Shown here in pieces: positions 12,455 through 23,181 of a stretch of 64,000 nt of DNA. Each line of letters opens with the position of its first letter. Position 1 is the stretch's first letter. This DNA is from Straminergon stramineum (Eukaryota > Streptophyta > Bryopsida > Hypnales > Calliergonaceae), in contig OY987269.1 in the NCBI GenBank assembly GCA_963920665.1, positions 8,000,501 through 8,064,500 on the forward strand. The letters are read 5' to 3'. A program made the position numbers and the translations under genes. Under the pieces are notes generated by a model. The model saw only the letters and a list, made by a program, of their open reading frames with translations. It did no database searches and was not told the DNA's origin.

Positions 12455-12712
12455 ATTCAGGAAAAATGTTCTCAAATTCAAGAAAAATGGCCAATACTGA
12501 TTTTCAAGCCTTTAATTATAGAGGACATACTTCAAGATATTTTATTGAAAGATCTTATCATTGAACTAATCAAAATACAAGGAAAATCTCTAGTCTTGCC
12601 TCAAGAAAGAACATTTTTAAGTAGTTTTGAATTTGAAAGCTTCTCAATGCCTCAAAGAACTCTTCAACTCCCATTGATTGGTTCCAAAAACATATTAAAT
12701 TTGAGAAATTAA
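12455..12712 (+). pseudogene. open coding remnant, right copy
   Basis: An 85-codon open frame ends at TAA 12710-12712. It contains IFKPLIIEDILQDILLKD, then ELIKIQGKSLVLPQ, then SMPQRTLQLPLIGSKN. The left copy encodes the first half with a premature TAG (after QGKYLVE) and then shifts frame, so this copy is the less damaged one for this segment. The downstream acidic part seen at 10681-10980 is missing here. Unrecognised family. Confidence 0.33.
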
Positions 12713-13116
12713 CCATTTGACCTATTTGAAGACCAAACGGGTGGTGTTGCATAAGGATATACCTACCCTACCCTACCCGGTGATCAAAGTGAGTGTGAAA
12801 CTTTTTGGCCCTTTTGCGGTTTGGCAACGAAAAAAGGGCTGTGATATTAGAGAAGGAGGTATTACCAAGGTCAACGTTGTTCCCGAACACGGTCGAAGGG
12901 ACAACACGGTCGTACCCTAAGACCACAGCGTACGTATAACCGCGAGAGAGACTCCAACCCGGAATAGTAAAGAAGAGGAAACAATGAAGTTAGAGTGAAG
13001 CAACGTTTTCACGCTTTCGTTATCAAAACCTGCGCAGGACCGATTTGTCGACTTCATTGAAGAATTTCACAGACAGCTTGAAGATTTGAATTCCCTGTTT
13101 CGAGACACTCGTTTGG
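12713..13116 (+). promoter_or_regulatory. leader/promoter region of the PHAF1-like gene
   Basis: GC content rises abruptly where the right tandem-duplication copy ends, and the stretch leads into the start codon at 13117. It must contain the proximal promoter and 5' leader. No TATA box or specific factor site is clear enough to place, and short frames on either strand are not conserved-looking. Confidence 0.4.
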
Positions 13117-16100
13117 ATGGGAGGGCTCACGCTGGACCTCAGGCCAGGGGCGGGCTTGGGCGCCTTCAATCTCGGTAACAAAACCTCGCAATTCGAGTTT
13201 TCGATTGCGATCATTTCGTGATTAGGGGAAATTTGTGATCTGGGGGATGCTGAAAACAATCGTTGCAGATAATTTGTGCAAATCTTTAAAGCAATTTTTT
13301 GAAATATTTATGAAATTCTTGATGGTGTGGTATGAGGAAAATGATCGAGGGAAGATGAGTGGTGACAGTGTGGAGAATTTGAGGTTATTGTTTTGTTTTG
13401 TATTGTTTTAGGTATGCCGGTGTGCGAGGCTTTGGCGTACGTTGAGCAACACAAATCGTTGTTCGACGTTATGCACGTGAAGTATAACGATGAGGTTAGC
13501 ATTATTGCTCTTGCTGATTTCAATAAAAAAGTTTAGCAGGATGTTTATTCCGAAATTGATTTGTTGATTGGAGCATTTTCGACTCTAGTACGAGTTAGGT
13601 TATGTTTTTTTAGGGTTGAGTGAAATGCCATGTATAATGCATATGAAGCATCCTGGTCTAAACTGTGCTGCATTGTCAGATTGTGTAATGTTTGATTACC
13701 CTGAGAGGTAGTAGCAGCAGGAAATTTCTAGGGTTGTGCGCTCGTTGATCTGGTATCATGTTTATTGGTTGCCAGTTCACCTCTGGAAATAGATTAATGT
13801 ATGAGGGAATGAGAAGGCGGCAACTTACGTTTCTGATGGTTGAAACATGAGGTGCAAAAGCAGATTGTGAAGCTTGAGAGTGTGCAGGAACCTTTGCAAA
13901 TGGATCTGGTCCTTAGCTTCCCTGAACATGGATTTCATCTGCGGTTCGAATCTCGGTCACAGGTACTCGAATTTACCACCAGTCTTTACCTTATTGCTGT
14001 GCCCTGTAGTAGAGGATATTAAACCGTTCGGGACTTAGTCCTTTCTCCAGTACTGTTTTGCCAACAGCAATTCATCTATTCGTACACTTGCTTGACCTTC
14101 AGTTAGCAAGCATGACTTGGGCTAAATATCTCTTGCCACTATATCATTTGAAATGAGGTTGTCCACTTTCTCTTCAATGGTGGTGTACAACCCCCGGCTT
14201 GAAATTGCATACAAAATTCAGACATGGTGACAAAAATATAATCTCAACAGATTTAGCTCTTGTACCCAAATTGATATCCATAGTTTTTTATTGATATCGC
14301 AAAATTCACATTATTACATCTGTCAAGTGACGTAAATTGTATCCTCTACCTTAATTCAAGTTTTGTGGGTGACCGCTAGGTGATCTGATACCCTTTATGT
14401 TGGGTACATTTGCAGCGACTGAGACTGATAGAGGTGTATGATGTGCAACGCCTTCATATGCGATACGCTACTTCGTCCATCGGGTAAGGAGAAGGAGCTG
14501 CGCACTTTTGTCTGTTTGTTATTTCTAGTTTTTTGACCTCTCTTCTCATTCTGCTCCTGGTGATGTAGGGGTCCGAATACTGCAGCTACATTTGTTGCGG
14601 TTTATGCACTTTTTGGGCCAACGTTCCCAGGCACATACAACATGAAGCGGTGCATTTACACCTTGTTTTACCCTGTGAGTAGTCTCTTGTAATGGAATTG
14701 TTGACGTATTGATATTAGTAGTACTTTTTGTGTTTTTCATTTTCTGGTGGTCATTTTGCTAGATGTTGAGTACTTGAATGCGCCTATCAGAATCTGACAG
14801 GATGACCCATCTGTCGCCCAGGGTTTATCGTTTGCTTTCCCGATCCCTGAACAGTATACGGAGTGCTGCCAACATCGGGAAGGTGAGTGTGTGAAACAGT
14901 TTTTTATGTTGTTCACTTTTAGCATTCTATGTAGACGATCTTTTTTGCGTCACTTTAAGCATTTAAACTAATACGTAGGAGTGGTTTTGGGGAGACTATT
15001 GATCTGTGGGGGGATCACTTTGGGTGCAAGAGCCAAATCTGTTGAGATTATATTTTTATCACTATGGATGAATTTTTCTTATGCAATTTCAAAGTTTTCA
15101 TCACTAGAAGTGATAGTAGACTTCACTTCCATTCAATGATCAGGGGCCAGAGATATTTAGCCCAAGTCATGCTGACACCACTTGCTAATTATTCCAATCA
15201 AGTGTATGAATAGATGAGTTGCAGGGTTCCGTATAGAAGACAGGAGCTGGTCCTAATGATTTTTGTATCCTCTAAGTTACTACTCTGACATGGACATTCA
15301 CAATGCAGCGGAGTTGCCGTTGGAGTTTCCAGATGGAACCACTCCAGTTATGTCCCGGGTATGCATATATGATAGTGCAGTTGGAGGTGGAGTCGGTGTC
15401 GGTGCTCCCCTGAAGGTTGCCTTGCCACCCCTGCTTCCACCGGGAAGCTTGTATATGGAAGAGGTTCATGCCAAAGTACGTGAATGGTGGTGCTATGTCT
15501 CTTGTTTCGATTTCTAAACCATGAAAAGATTTATTCTACTTCAGCATGAAGATGCAATTTTCTTGCTAAGGAGGTTACAAGCTTGCAGTCAGTAGCTCAC
15601 AGCATGTGAATTAATATAGTGTTTTAAGTCTCAAGCGACTTGTGGAGTATTTGAGTTGAGTCATCTGTATCTGCTTATCGTGCAGTTTTAAATTTGAATT
15701 CAGACTGCTGTAATCATGCGATCTTTTCTGAGAAGGAAGTTGCTTTCAACTGTGTAGTTGGCAGAAGAATTGTGGTTCAAGGGTGGCGGTCAGCATCTAC
15801 CATTTGGTGCGTCTCCACAGGTGAGCATCTCGCACCCTCAATTGTCCCAGAATTAGGAGAATACTTAAATGTTATTGTCCTGCCATTTGCAAATCATTCG
15901 TCATGTACTTGGCTCTAAACATAAATGTTATTTCAGGATGTGTGGGCAGAGTTAGGCCGGCCGTGCGGCATACATCAGAAACAGGTTAGACCTAGTATGT
16001 CCACTCGTTGAATTCCCATTGTGAATGTGCCTCACATTTATGTATGGTTTTGTACAATTTAAGTTTGTCATTTCAATTGTCTTTCTAAATATTCATCCTG

Positions 16101-17558
16101 TCTTTATGTTCTGTTCTTGTGATGTTTATGGTTTTACCTTCATTATTCTCCTTCTGCTGACTATTATCGTCATCATCTCCTTCACCTAATTATTTATGAG
16201 TTTGCAGGTTGACCCGATGGTGATCCATTCTGCATCAGACCCAAGGCCTCGCACTGCTTTGTGTGGTGATTATTTCTATAATTATTTTACACGGGGTATT
16301 GACATCTTGTTCGACGGTCAGGTGCGCAATCTATCGATAGTCATTTCAGTTAGAAATGCTAACGAATGCATTTAGAGAGACTCTGTTACTTGTGATATTT
16401 GTGGAGCTTAATTTCTCGTCGATGTTTGGATGACCTAGTGCGTCATTTACTGGTGCGACTTTAAAACTGACGACGTGAGATGGATTGGCAGAATCATCGC
16501 ATCAAGAAGTTTGTGCTTCACACCAATTTTCCAGGTCACACGGACTTCAACTGTTACATCAAGTGCAACTTCTTCATCCAGGTTCCCCCAAGTAAGCCAG
16601 ACCAAATCTTGTGGTGTAGCATTGCACATTGCAAGTTTTTTTAATGGCAGTGTGAAAATGGGCATACTCGATGCGTGCTTTGAAGACGTCTCCATTGCTC
16701 ATTGTCAATGATAGTTACTGTGGTCAACAATCGTTTCTGAGTTGTGGGAAGTAAGGTGGAGAATGCTATTTGCGTTACTTTGCTCATTTTACCACATGTA
16801 GGAGTGTGATGTTTGTTAGATTTATAGAGCTGCGAAGGGATCACCTTGAGTTAAAGAGCCAAATTTTAAAGAGCCAAATTTATCACTTTATGATTTTCCT
16901 TACGCTATCGTCAAAGTGGGAGGTTGCAAGTGCATGAATAGGAGACAGAATCAGTTCCCTAACGGTTTTAGTATCCGCAACCTTAGCAGATGATGGTGAC
17001 GAAGAACTCGACAAAGCTGCTAACGGTAATGGCCTTCAACGGTGTATCACTGCTGACACCAAATGGAGCGAAGTACAGGTACTAGCGGTAATTTGTGTAG
17101 CCAGCATGCAAGTCCTTCCTAGTCATTTACAGAGCGGTGATGTTTGCGCTAGTATAAGCAGTTACTTGATTTCATATTGAAGAAGTTCTAGTTAGAGTTC
17201 GAGGTTATTCATTCACAGGCCCTGAGTACGTGGACAATATTTCAGGGAATACTAGGTGATGGTGGTCGTGCTGCAATCCAAACTCAAGGTTCTGTTAGCA
17301 ATCCATTTGGTCCAACATTTGTATATGGCTATCGTAACATTGCCCTGGAGGTAAGTATCGTCTCGCTGCTGTGGAATGCTACTTTGTGTAGACTATTATT
17401 TGCCATGCAAGTTATACTTCGTTTACTTGTCTGATTTTGCCTTGAGTCAGGTATTGCAATTCCAAACTGGGATCACTCTAATACTTGGTGGCATGACTCT
17501 GCAGGTAATGAAGAATGGACATATTGCAACTGTAACTCTGTTCCAGAGCAATGTGTGA
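13117..17558 (+). CDS. PHAF1 / UPF0183-family autophagy-related protein
   Basis: Homologue of human PHAF1 (C16orf70/MYTHO) and of the plant UPF0183 protein (Arabidopsis At3g51130 type). PHAF1 acts with BCAS3 at the phagophore and binds phosphoinositides; a plant autophagy role is inferred from the family. Exons: 13117-13174, 13412-13494, 13888-13962, 14416-14483, 14569-14674, 14822-14882, 15309-15475, 15758-15820, 15937-15984, 16208-16321, 16492-16591, 16987-17078, 17246-17350, 17505-17558. All introns are GT-AG, phases are consistent, and the total is 1194 nt or 397 aa plus stop. Diagnostic segments in order: LDLRPGAGLGAFNLG (N-terminus), VISFPEHGFHLRF-like, FVAVYALFGPTFPG, LPLEFPDGTTPV, PPGSLYMEEVH, WAELGRPCGIHQKQ, VIHSASDPRPRT, CGDYFYNYFTRGIDILFDG, FVLHTNFPGHTDFN, AAIQTQGSVSNPFGPTFVYGY, VMKNGHIATVTLFQS at the C-terminus. 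The start is the ATG giving the conserved MGGLTLDLRPG. No broken motif is seen, so it looks intact. Confidence 0.93.
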
Positions 17559-18567
17559 CTTCCACAAAACATTTCTTTCGTCGTAAATAATGTAAATGAT
17601 TCAAGTAGGGAATGTTTTCGTAGTGTACAGCTCGTGTAACTGGCTTCCTAATTGAGAACTCCGAGATTAGGAGTGAATATATTCTTTATGATCTTGGTTC
17701 CCATAGTTCCTCCACCTCTGGACTTCAGTGTAGGGCCTCTGACTACCAGCTGTTGTCACCATCATTCATATTGTGAGCTTAATCATCATTCATGATCTCA
17801 AGGGAACAGAGACAGTAGTTTATAACCTTATTATAATATAAGGTGGTGGCACCTTAAACTGTCAGGCAATTAAAACAAACTTCTATTTTTTGCCTAATAG
17901 CAAACCAAATCTGCATGTGAAATTGCTAGTCTTCTATTTTAAACTTGAGGAGACTGTCAAATTGGATATTCAAGGATGTTGCTATTCATGCATCACTCTT
18001 TGCTGCTTCAAGGTTTTGAAGCTTTTCTATTGAGTCAATGCCCCATTGTAGGGGCTCACATTGTGTTGCTTTTGAAAAATTATAACATATTCTCTGAGCA
18101 GCAGAAAACTCAGATTTTACTTGCAACATCTTTCACTACATTTTTACTAATCTAAATTTTCAGAATGTGACCATATGGAAGGCTCTACAATGCTTATATT
18201 GATGATCTAAGGTGCTACTTACCTTAATTGGAATAGGAAGGAGGCGGTTGGCAATTCTTTGTAATGTTGTCAGAATAAGAAGCATATTGTTGTTGAGGTT
18301 CTCCCTGTGAGGAGCACAGGTAGCAAAGGGCCTGCAATTGCTTTGTTGGTAAGTGATATTCTTCAATTCTTTTCCCTGAGAATTTGGCAGGGATTAATAA
18401 GGAGTACAAGAAACGAACCTTTTTCGTTCCAAATGGAAGCAGTTTATGCCATCATGAAGGACCAATAATACTCAATATAAATACCGTTAGAATTGCCTCG
18501 GAAGCAGCTCCGATGAAGACTCCCTGGCAACCGTAGGGCACTAGCCGATGAGAGCTGCAAGGGATGG
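17559..18567. other. 3' flank of the PHAF1-like gene
   Basis: Holds the 3' UTR and intergenic sequence up to the tRNA. No further coding frame is supported. Confidence 0.5.
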
Positions 18568-18641
18568 GTTTTCGTGGTGTAGTTGGTTATCACATCAGTC
18601 TAACACACTGAAGGTCTCCGGTTCGAACCCGGGCGAAAACA
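18568..18641 (+). tRNA. tRNA-Val (anticodon AAC)
   Basis: A full cloverleaf of 74 nt. The 7-bp acceptor stem GTTTTCG pairs perfectly with CGAAAAC, with discriminator A at 18641. The D arm has the A-box form TGGTGTAGTTGGTTA. The anticodon stem TCAGT/ACTGA encloses the loop CTAACAC with anticodon AAC. The T arm has the B-box form GGTTCGAACCC. No intron and no encoded CCA, as expected for a nuclear plant tRNA gene. T runs just downstream can end RNA polymerase III transcription. Confidence 0.96.
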
Positions 18642-18656
18642 TTTTCCCATTTTTTT
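18642..18656 (+). terminator. RNA polymerase III terminator of tRNA-Val
   Basis: TTTT at 18642-18645 directly after the discriminator base, backed up by a T7 run at 18650-18656 (with one further T-rich step). This is the standard pol III stop signal. Confidence 0.75.
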
Positions 18657-18760
18657 CATTGATTTTGGCACATGGAAGTCTGCCCTTAGAATATAAACCA
18701 TAATTGCAAACTTCATTGAAATAGATGTTGCTTTACTTATTTTCCAAATTCATTATACAT

Positions 18761-19004
18761 CCTTGCAATCTCCCATATTGCTTATACAATTGAATGGTCA
18801 AAATTTGTGATCTTTTGCATTGAAATGTATCTACAAGATCCCTTGCAATCTCCCATATTGCTTATACAATTGAATGGTCAAAGTTTGTGATCTTTATGCA
18901 TTGAAATGTATCCACAAGATCCCTTGGAATCTCCCGTATTGTGTGGATACAATTGAATGGTCAAAGCTCATGATCTTTGTGTTATAGCATACTAACAAGA
19001 TTTT
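18761..19004. repeat. 80-bp tandem repeat, three units
   Basis: Units begin CCTTGCAATCTCCCATATTG at 18761 and 18841, and a diverged CCTTGGAATCTCCCGTATTG at 18922. Each contains ACAATTGAATGGTCAAA and a GATCTTT block. The first two are nearly identical and the third has decayed. Confidence 0.9.
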
Positions 19005-20291
19005 CTAGATTGTCACTTCTTTATACTTGGAGAAACAATTCCAAAATTTCACATTTTTAGTTGTTCTTTTAACAACACAAACCTTGTAGGATGCTAAGGG
19101 GGTAGATATTGCTTAAGTAAAAGATGCCTACTATACAAAATTTTAAAAGCTACAATTCTTGACTATAATCTAAGCTTTACTAATTTTTTGAGATCTATTT
19201 CAAAAAAGAAATTTGAGCTTAGACAATTCTTAAATTTTCAGTGTATTGAATTTGTTAACTTCATCACCAAAAACTTTTAATTGTTTTCATTGTTAGCGAT
19301 GGAAGGCAAAATTAAAAGATCTTGCCAAAAATAAAGTTTATGTTTTAGAAAATGAAATTTGACATAGTTGATCTACATAGTGATAGAATACAATGTTGCA
19401 TACAATTCTTAGAGAGGTAGACTAGTGGAGCAACAAGTTTTCTGACATGCTTCTTTTCTTTCTCTAGGTTTTCTTTGAGACTTGGGAAGGATTTCAAGGA
19501 TATTCAAAGGACGTGAAGATGATTCCTTGAAACCATGCAATTTCCATGCTCTTCAACAATATTCAAATAAAGTTGTTTAATCAAATATATTTGAATTTTC
19601 AGAAGTATAATTCATAAATTGTTTAGCAATGAGTCAAGGTAAATGAAATAAGAAGAAACGTGAATCAGATCAACATCAAATAGAAACTCTTCTATTTCCT
19701 CTCCGAAGTAAAAATACTGTACACTCACATGCCTTGGCTACACTCTGGGATAAAATAATCTTTTAACTTGAGATATGAGCAGTTCAGATCACTGACTTTA
19801 ACAATCAGGTTAACCACAGCGAGGGACGAGCAATGAGACAAGCTGGAACGAGTACAAAGTACAGCCTGCTCCAATCAGACCTGATTTAAAGAAAAGGCAG
19901 GCCTGCCACTTAAGGGACCTAAGATTTCAAATTCCCGCAGGATAACATCATGATTCGACTTCTTATAAAAAAAGCCGGTCTATACAAGAGATCATTACAA
20001 TGAACTAACGGAACGCTGCGTCACCAAATGCACGACAAAAGCAGTGGCATCGGAATTCGGGATCACCAAGTCTCTACATTCCCTAGAGGATGGCAGGGAG
20101 GTTTGCAATGAGGCGAAAGGTGCTTGCAGGACACCCTCAAACAGCAATCGGGATCGTAGCTGCCCTGGGATGGGAAAAATTGAGGAAAAACGGAGAAAAA
20201 TCCCCCACGCCATGGCAATCAGCTGCACAACCCAAGAAAGCAGCTACAAGTTAAACCGTGAGATTTGTCCAAATTGAGAAAGCGGCTTCAA
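19005..20291. other. intergenic and 3' flank of oxygenase-like copy A
   Basis: 19005-19980 is AT-rich with no gene seen. From about 19990 to 20291 the sequence is distantly alignable to 50225-50514, downstream of copy B (shared GATCATTACAATG-like, TCTACATT and AGCAGCAATC motifs). The ancestral duplication therefore included the 3' flank of the gene. Confidence 0.5.
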
Positions 20292-22882
20292 TCATCCCAC
20301 TTGATTGGCGGAAACTAGCTCCTCCACATAGTCCAACAAAACTTGATCGTACAGCTTTTTGAGTCTCTCCAGGGCCCTCTCCTTGTCTCGCTCTGGCGCG
20401 GTCTCCAGCTGGAAGTGCAACCCGATGAACCGTTGGAATCCACCCTCAGCATCGAACTGCAAGCGTGAATAACAAGCAAAAAAATGTCCATCAAGACCAT
20501 CGCATAAAAACAGAATTCAAATTTCAAGAATTAAGATTTCCACTTCACATGCACATTCAAGACAAGGTATGAACCTGTGGCAAAGGAGAATAACGAAAAA
20601 CACTAGACACCAGAAAGTAAGTTAAATATAACAACCCCGTACCTGAGCTCGCCCTCCAGCTTCGAAGGCCGCTTTCGCCAACCCACTGATGTCCACTTTG
20701 TGTCCAACCACCTGCGGTTTCCCTGTTGGAACAGGCTTCCCTTTAGAGCGCAAGTAATCATACACGGTCTTCACCGAGAAACGCTGATCCTCCATCACCG
20801 CACCCTTCGCAGGATAACGGACCTCCTCACCGCCAACATGCGGGGCTCCTGTCACTTCATCAGAACTATGGGGCATTACTTGGGGCACTAAAATCGAAAA
20901 AAAGAAAAGAAACCAACAATAACCAACAAATACATCGACACCATGCTCTCAAGGGCCACCACTCATTGCAAGGATGCAACAGTTCAAAACACCCCACACA
21001 ACAACAACAATAATAACAACAACAATGCCATCAGTCCACAGCCTTACAAGCAAGCATCCCATGTTGACCTTGACCGCCTTCCACCAAGGCAAGCTCGCTG
21101 TCCTGCGCAGCGGACCAACCAGGTTCGTAAGCTTCCAAAAAAGCCTGCTTCGCTTTGTTTGGAAGATCGTGAGGATGAACGAATGGCACGCCCGCAGGCC
21201 AATCCATCTCCGCTCGAAGAACCGCACACGGACTGTCCAGCGAGCTCAGGTGCTGCTCCTCGCACTCCTTCAAATTGCAATAACGAATCTTCAAACCCTT
21301 ACGGTCCGCGATCTCCTGCACTCGTTCCTTCAGGACACGCTGCGCCTCAAGACGTAACCTCTTCGATGGAGCAAGTGGCTTCCCTCGAGAAACTTGCTTC
21401 TTCCGCTTCATCACGGCCTTCAGTTGAGCTGTAGCTGGAACAAAAACTACACACACATACAAAAAGGTCCAATTACAAATCATGCATCGCTGAACTGAAA
21501 TTCACCACTCCAATATGCACTACACGGTCTTCCACCGATCACACGATAAAACCAACGAGAAACAGCTCAATCAACCCTTCAAACATACCGTAGGATCCAC
21601 GAAACCAATACCCTCCGCTAAGGACTCCATCACGGATTCAGATGTGCTTCCCTTAAAAACACGGACTCATTCAGTAACACGGACCGCTCACCCTAGACAC
21701 AACATAAAAACGAATAAACACTCACCTTCCAACGGAGCCGCAAACGAAAACGTAGGAACACCGGGACGAGACAACAGCTGATCCATCGGATGCGAACGAA
21801 GCATGAAGTCGTGCACCGCCACAGGCTGCTGGAAAGGACCTCCCACAGGATGACCCGCAGCAGTCATCGCAGAACAGTGAAGGATCGCAGTCGCGCGTGG
21901 CATCAGCTTGAAAGACACGCTGCAACGACCCAAGGACATAGAACCCTGAGACGGACTCAGGTCCACATTGTGGTCCGTTCGATGCACCGTAGGACTCAGG
22001 TAACCTCCGGTCGCCTGATACAGGGACATACCAGAAAACAAAACCAGGTCCTGCGGACCCAAGTCCGCGTCCACCACGAACCAACGACCCTGCAGGTCGC
22101 GGATTTGGAGGCCCGCCTTGTCCGACTTCAACAGAGTCAGCAGACCTTTGTCGGCATCCTCTTCGTACATCGGAAGCGCACCTTGCTCCACGCCCATCAT
22201 GTTCGCAGACTGGTGAGCTCCGGGTCTGAAACCACACAGGCCACAAAGGGGGGCGGGTCAATTCCACACACAAAAAGACCAAAACACAAACACAAACAAT
22301 CCACATTCCACGAACTCCAGGGACAACATACCTGTTGTGACACACACTGGTCAGCACCGAGGTCGCCATCTCCCCCGTCTTCAGCGGGACATTGTCCAGC
22401 AGATCCGTGAAAGAAAAACTACGAAGCTCCAGCGAGCAAGCGATGGCATCCAAGATCACGCGGGTCGCATTCCCCAGAGAAGCGAACAGTTCAGGAAGAC
22501 CCGTCGGAGGCAGCTCCGAAGACGCACCTCCGTCCACATTCGACCTCCCGGGGCGAAAATCGTAGACCTCCCTCGAATGCTGCGGCTCCGCGTAATACCC
22601 AACCGTCCGATTCCAATTCTGAGGCTCATCTGCGTGGACCGTGTCCGCTCCCACCATGGGTTTCGAATGGAAAAACATACGCACCGAGTCCAGCACGCAT
22701 CGCAGCAGCACGTCGTCCGAGGGGGGCACTTGGATGATGGCCGCGTTGAAGTTCCGCAGGGACTGGGACAGACACGCCACAGCGTGCTTGTAATGTTCCG
22801 ATGGCAGACCATCGACGGCGACCAAATCCGTCAGCTTGATACGGGCTGGGGATGAAATACCCGCTGCTGCCATCGCGCCCAT
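20292..22882 (-). CDS. 2OG-Fe(II) oxygenase-like protein, copy A
   Basis: Five exons on the minus strand: 22332-22882, 21726-22225, 21048-21434, 20643-20887, 20292-20456. Introns are GT-AG, total 1848 nt or 615 aa. Residues about 10-350 resemble the plant isopenicillin-N-synthase-like dioxygenase fold: an N-terminal LTDLVAVDGLP segment, then PGAHQSANMMGVEQG, KGLLTLLKSDKAGLQIRD, QGRWFVVDADL, YLSPTVHRT and RCSVSF. The distal histidine (H265) and the RxS motif (R284-S286) are present. The proximal metal-site HxD reads D207-A-D209, so normal iron binding is doubtful. Residues 351-615 are an extension I do not recognise. It starts with a basic cluster (KRKK 360-363, then SKRLR), a possible nuclear localisation signal, and ends in a charged helix (ERDKERALERLKKLYDQVL). 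Start: the first ATG of the frame; a second ATG lies three codons on. Near-identical to copy B except in exon 5. Confidence 0.85.
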
Positions 22883-23181
22883 GCACGCGCAGACTCCTTA
22901 ACAATAATACACCTATTCTTAACTGTTCCTAATGACACATGAGAATCCAGCACTCTCCTGCTGCTTCACTGGAGATAAATAATTATATAAAAAATGAAAT
23001 AATTATGTTTCTCAAACCTGTTTTCCGTGCAAATCTACCTTTTTGTTGACACGAACCCCCTCCTTTACCAACTGCTAAGGTTACAGAAAAGTCAGACCAC
23101 AATAAACCTTATAAATACCTCTACAGCGTTGTCCCTAAAATCCCAGCGCTAAACCTGAAGACATACTCCTGTTCGGTGCTC
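20643..23181. repeat. homogenised tract shared with copy B
   Basis: This is nearly identical to 50902-53406. By eye, about 9 differences occur in 1683 coding nt, with only V358A and Q447E changing the protein. The main length difference is intron 3 (160 versus 117 bp; copy A has an extra AAC/AAT-repeat stretch). The left edge coincides with the exon 4 donor site and the right edge lies about 300 bp upstream of the start codon. Sequence beyond both edges is still homologous but clearly diverged. Confidence 0.9.
20997..21026. repeat. (AAC)n/(AAT)n microsatellite in intron 3 of copy A
   Basis: Imperfect AAC/AAT trinucleotide run inside the intron. The copy B intron has only three AAC units, which accounts for part of the intron length difference. 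Confidence 0.85.

Larger units (their letters stand above)
10981..12712. repeat. tandem duplication, right copy
   Basis: Direct-repeat partner of 7618-10980. It keeps the pre-insertion state at both positions where the left copy has gained an element, and it carries a (TTTA)9 expansion at 12331-12366 that the left copy lacks. Confidence 0.7.

Noticed and set aside
15694..15918. Apparent frameshift in the PHAF1-like gene before the GGQHLPFGASPQ segment
   Set aside because: Using the acceptor TGTGTAG at 15751-15757 gives LAEELWFKGGGQHLPFG in frame, so no lesion exists.
20943..21434. 163-codon plus-strand frame opposite copy A
   Set aside because: Antisense shadow of exon 3 of the oxygenase-like gene; low-complexity N-terminus from the AAC repeat.
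21790..22410. 206-codon plus-strand frame
   Set aside because: Antisense shadow of exons 1-2 of copy A; the same shadow appears opposite copy B.
21722..22882. A 386-codon continuous frame on the minus strand across exon 1 and beyond
   Set aside because: It reads through the 106-bp intron 1 and then runs in the wrong frame through exon 2. In copy B the equivalent read-through stops early. The spliced model gives conserved family motifs.
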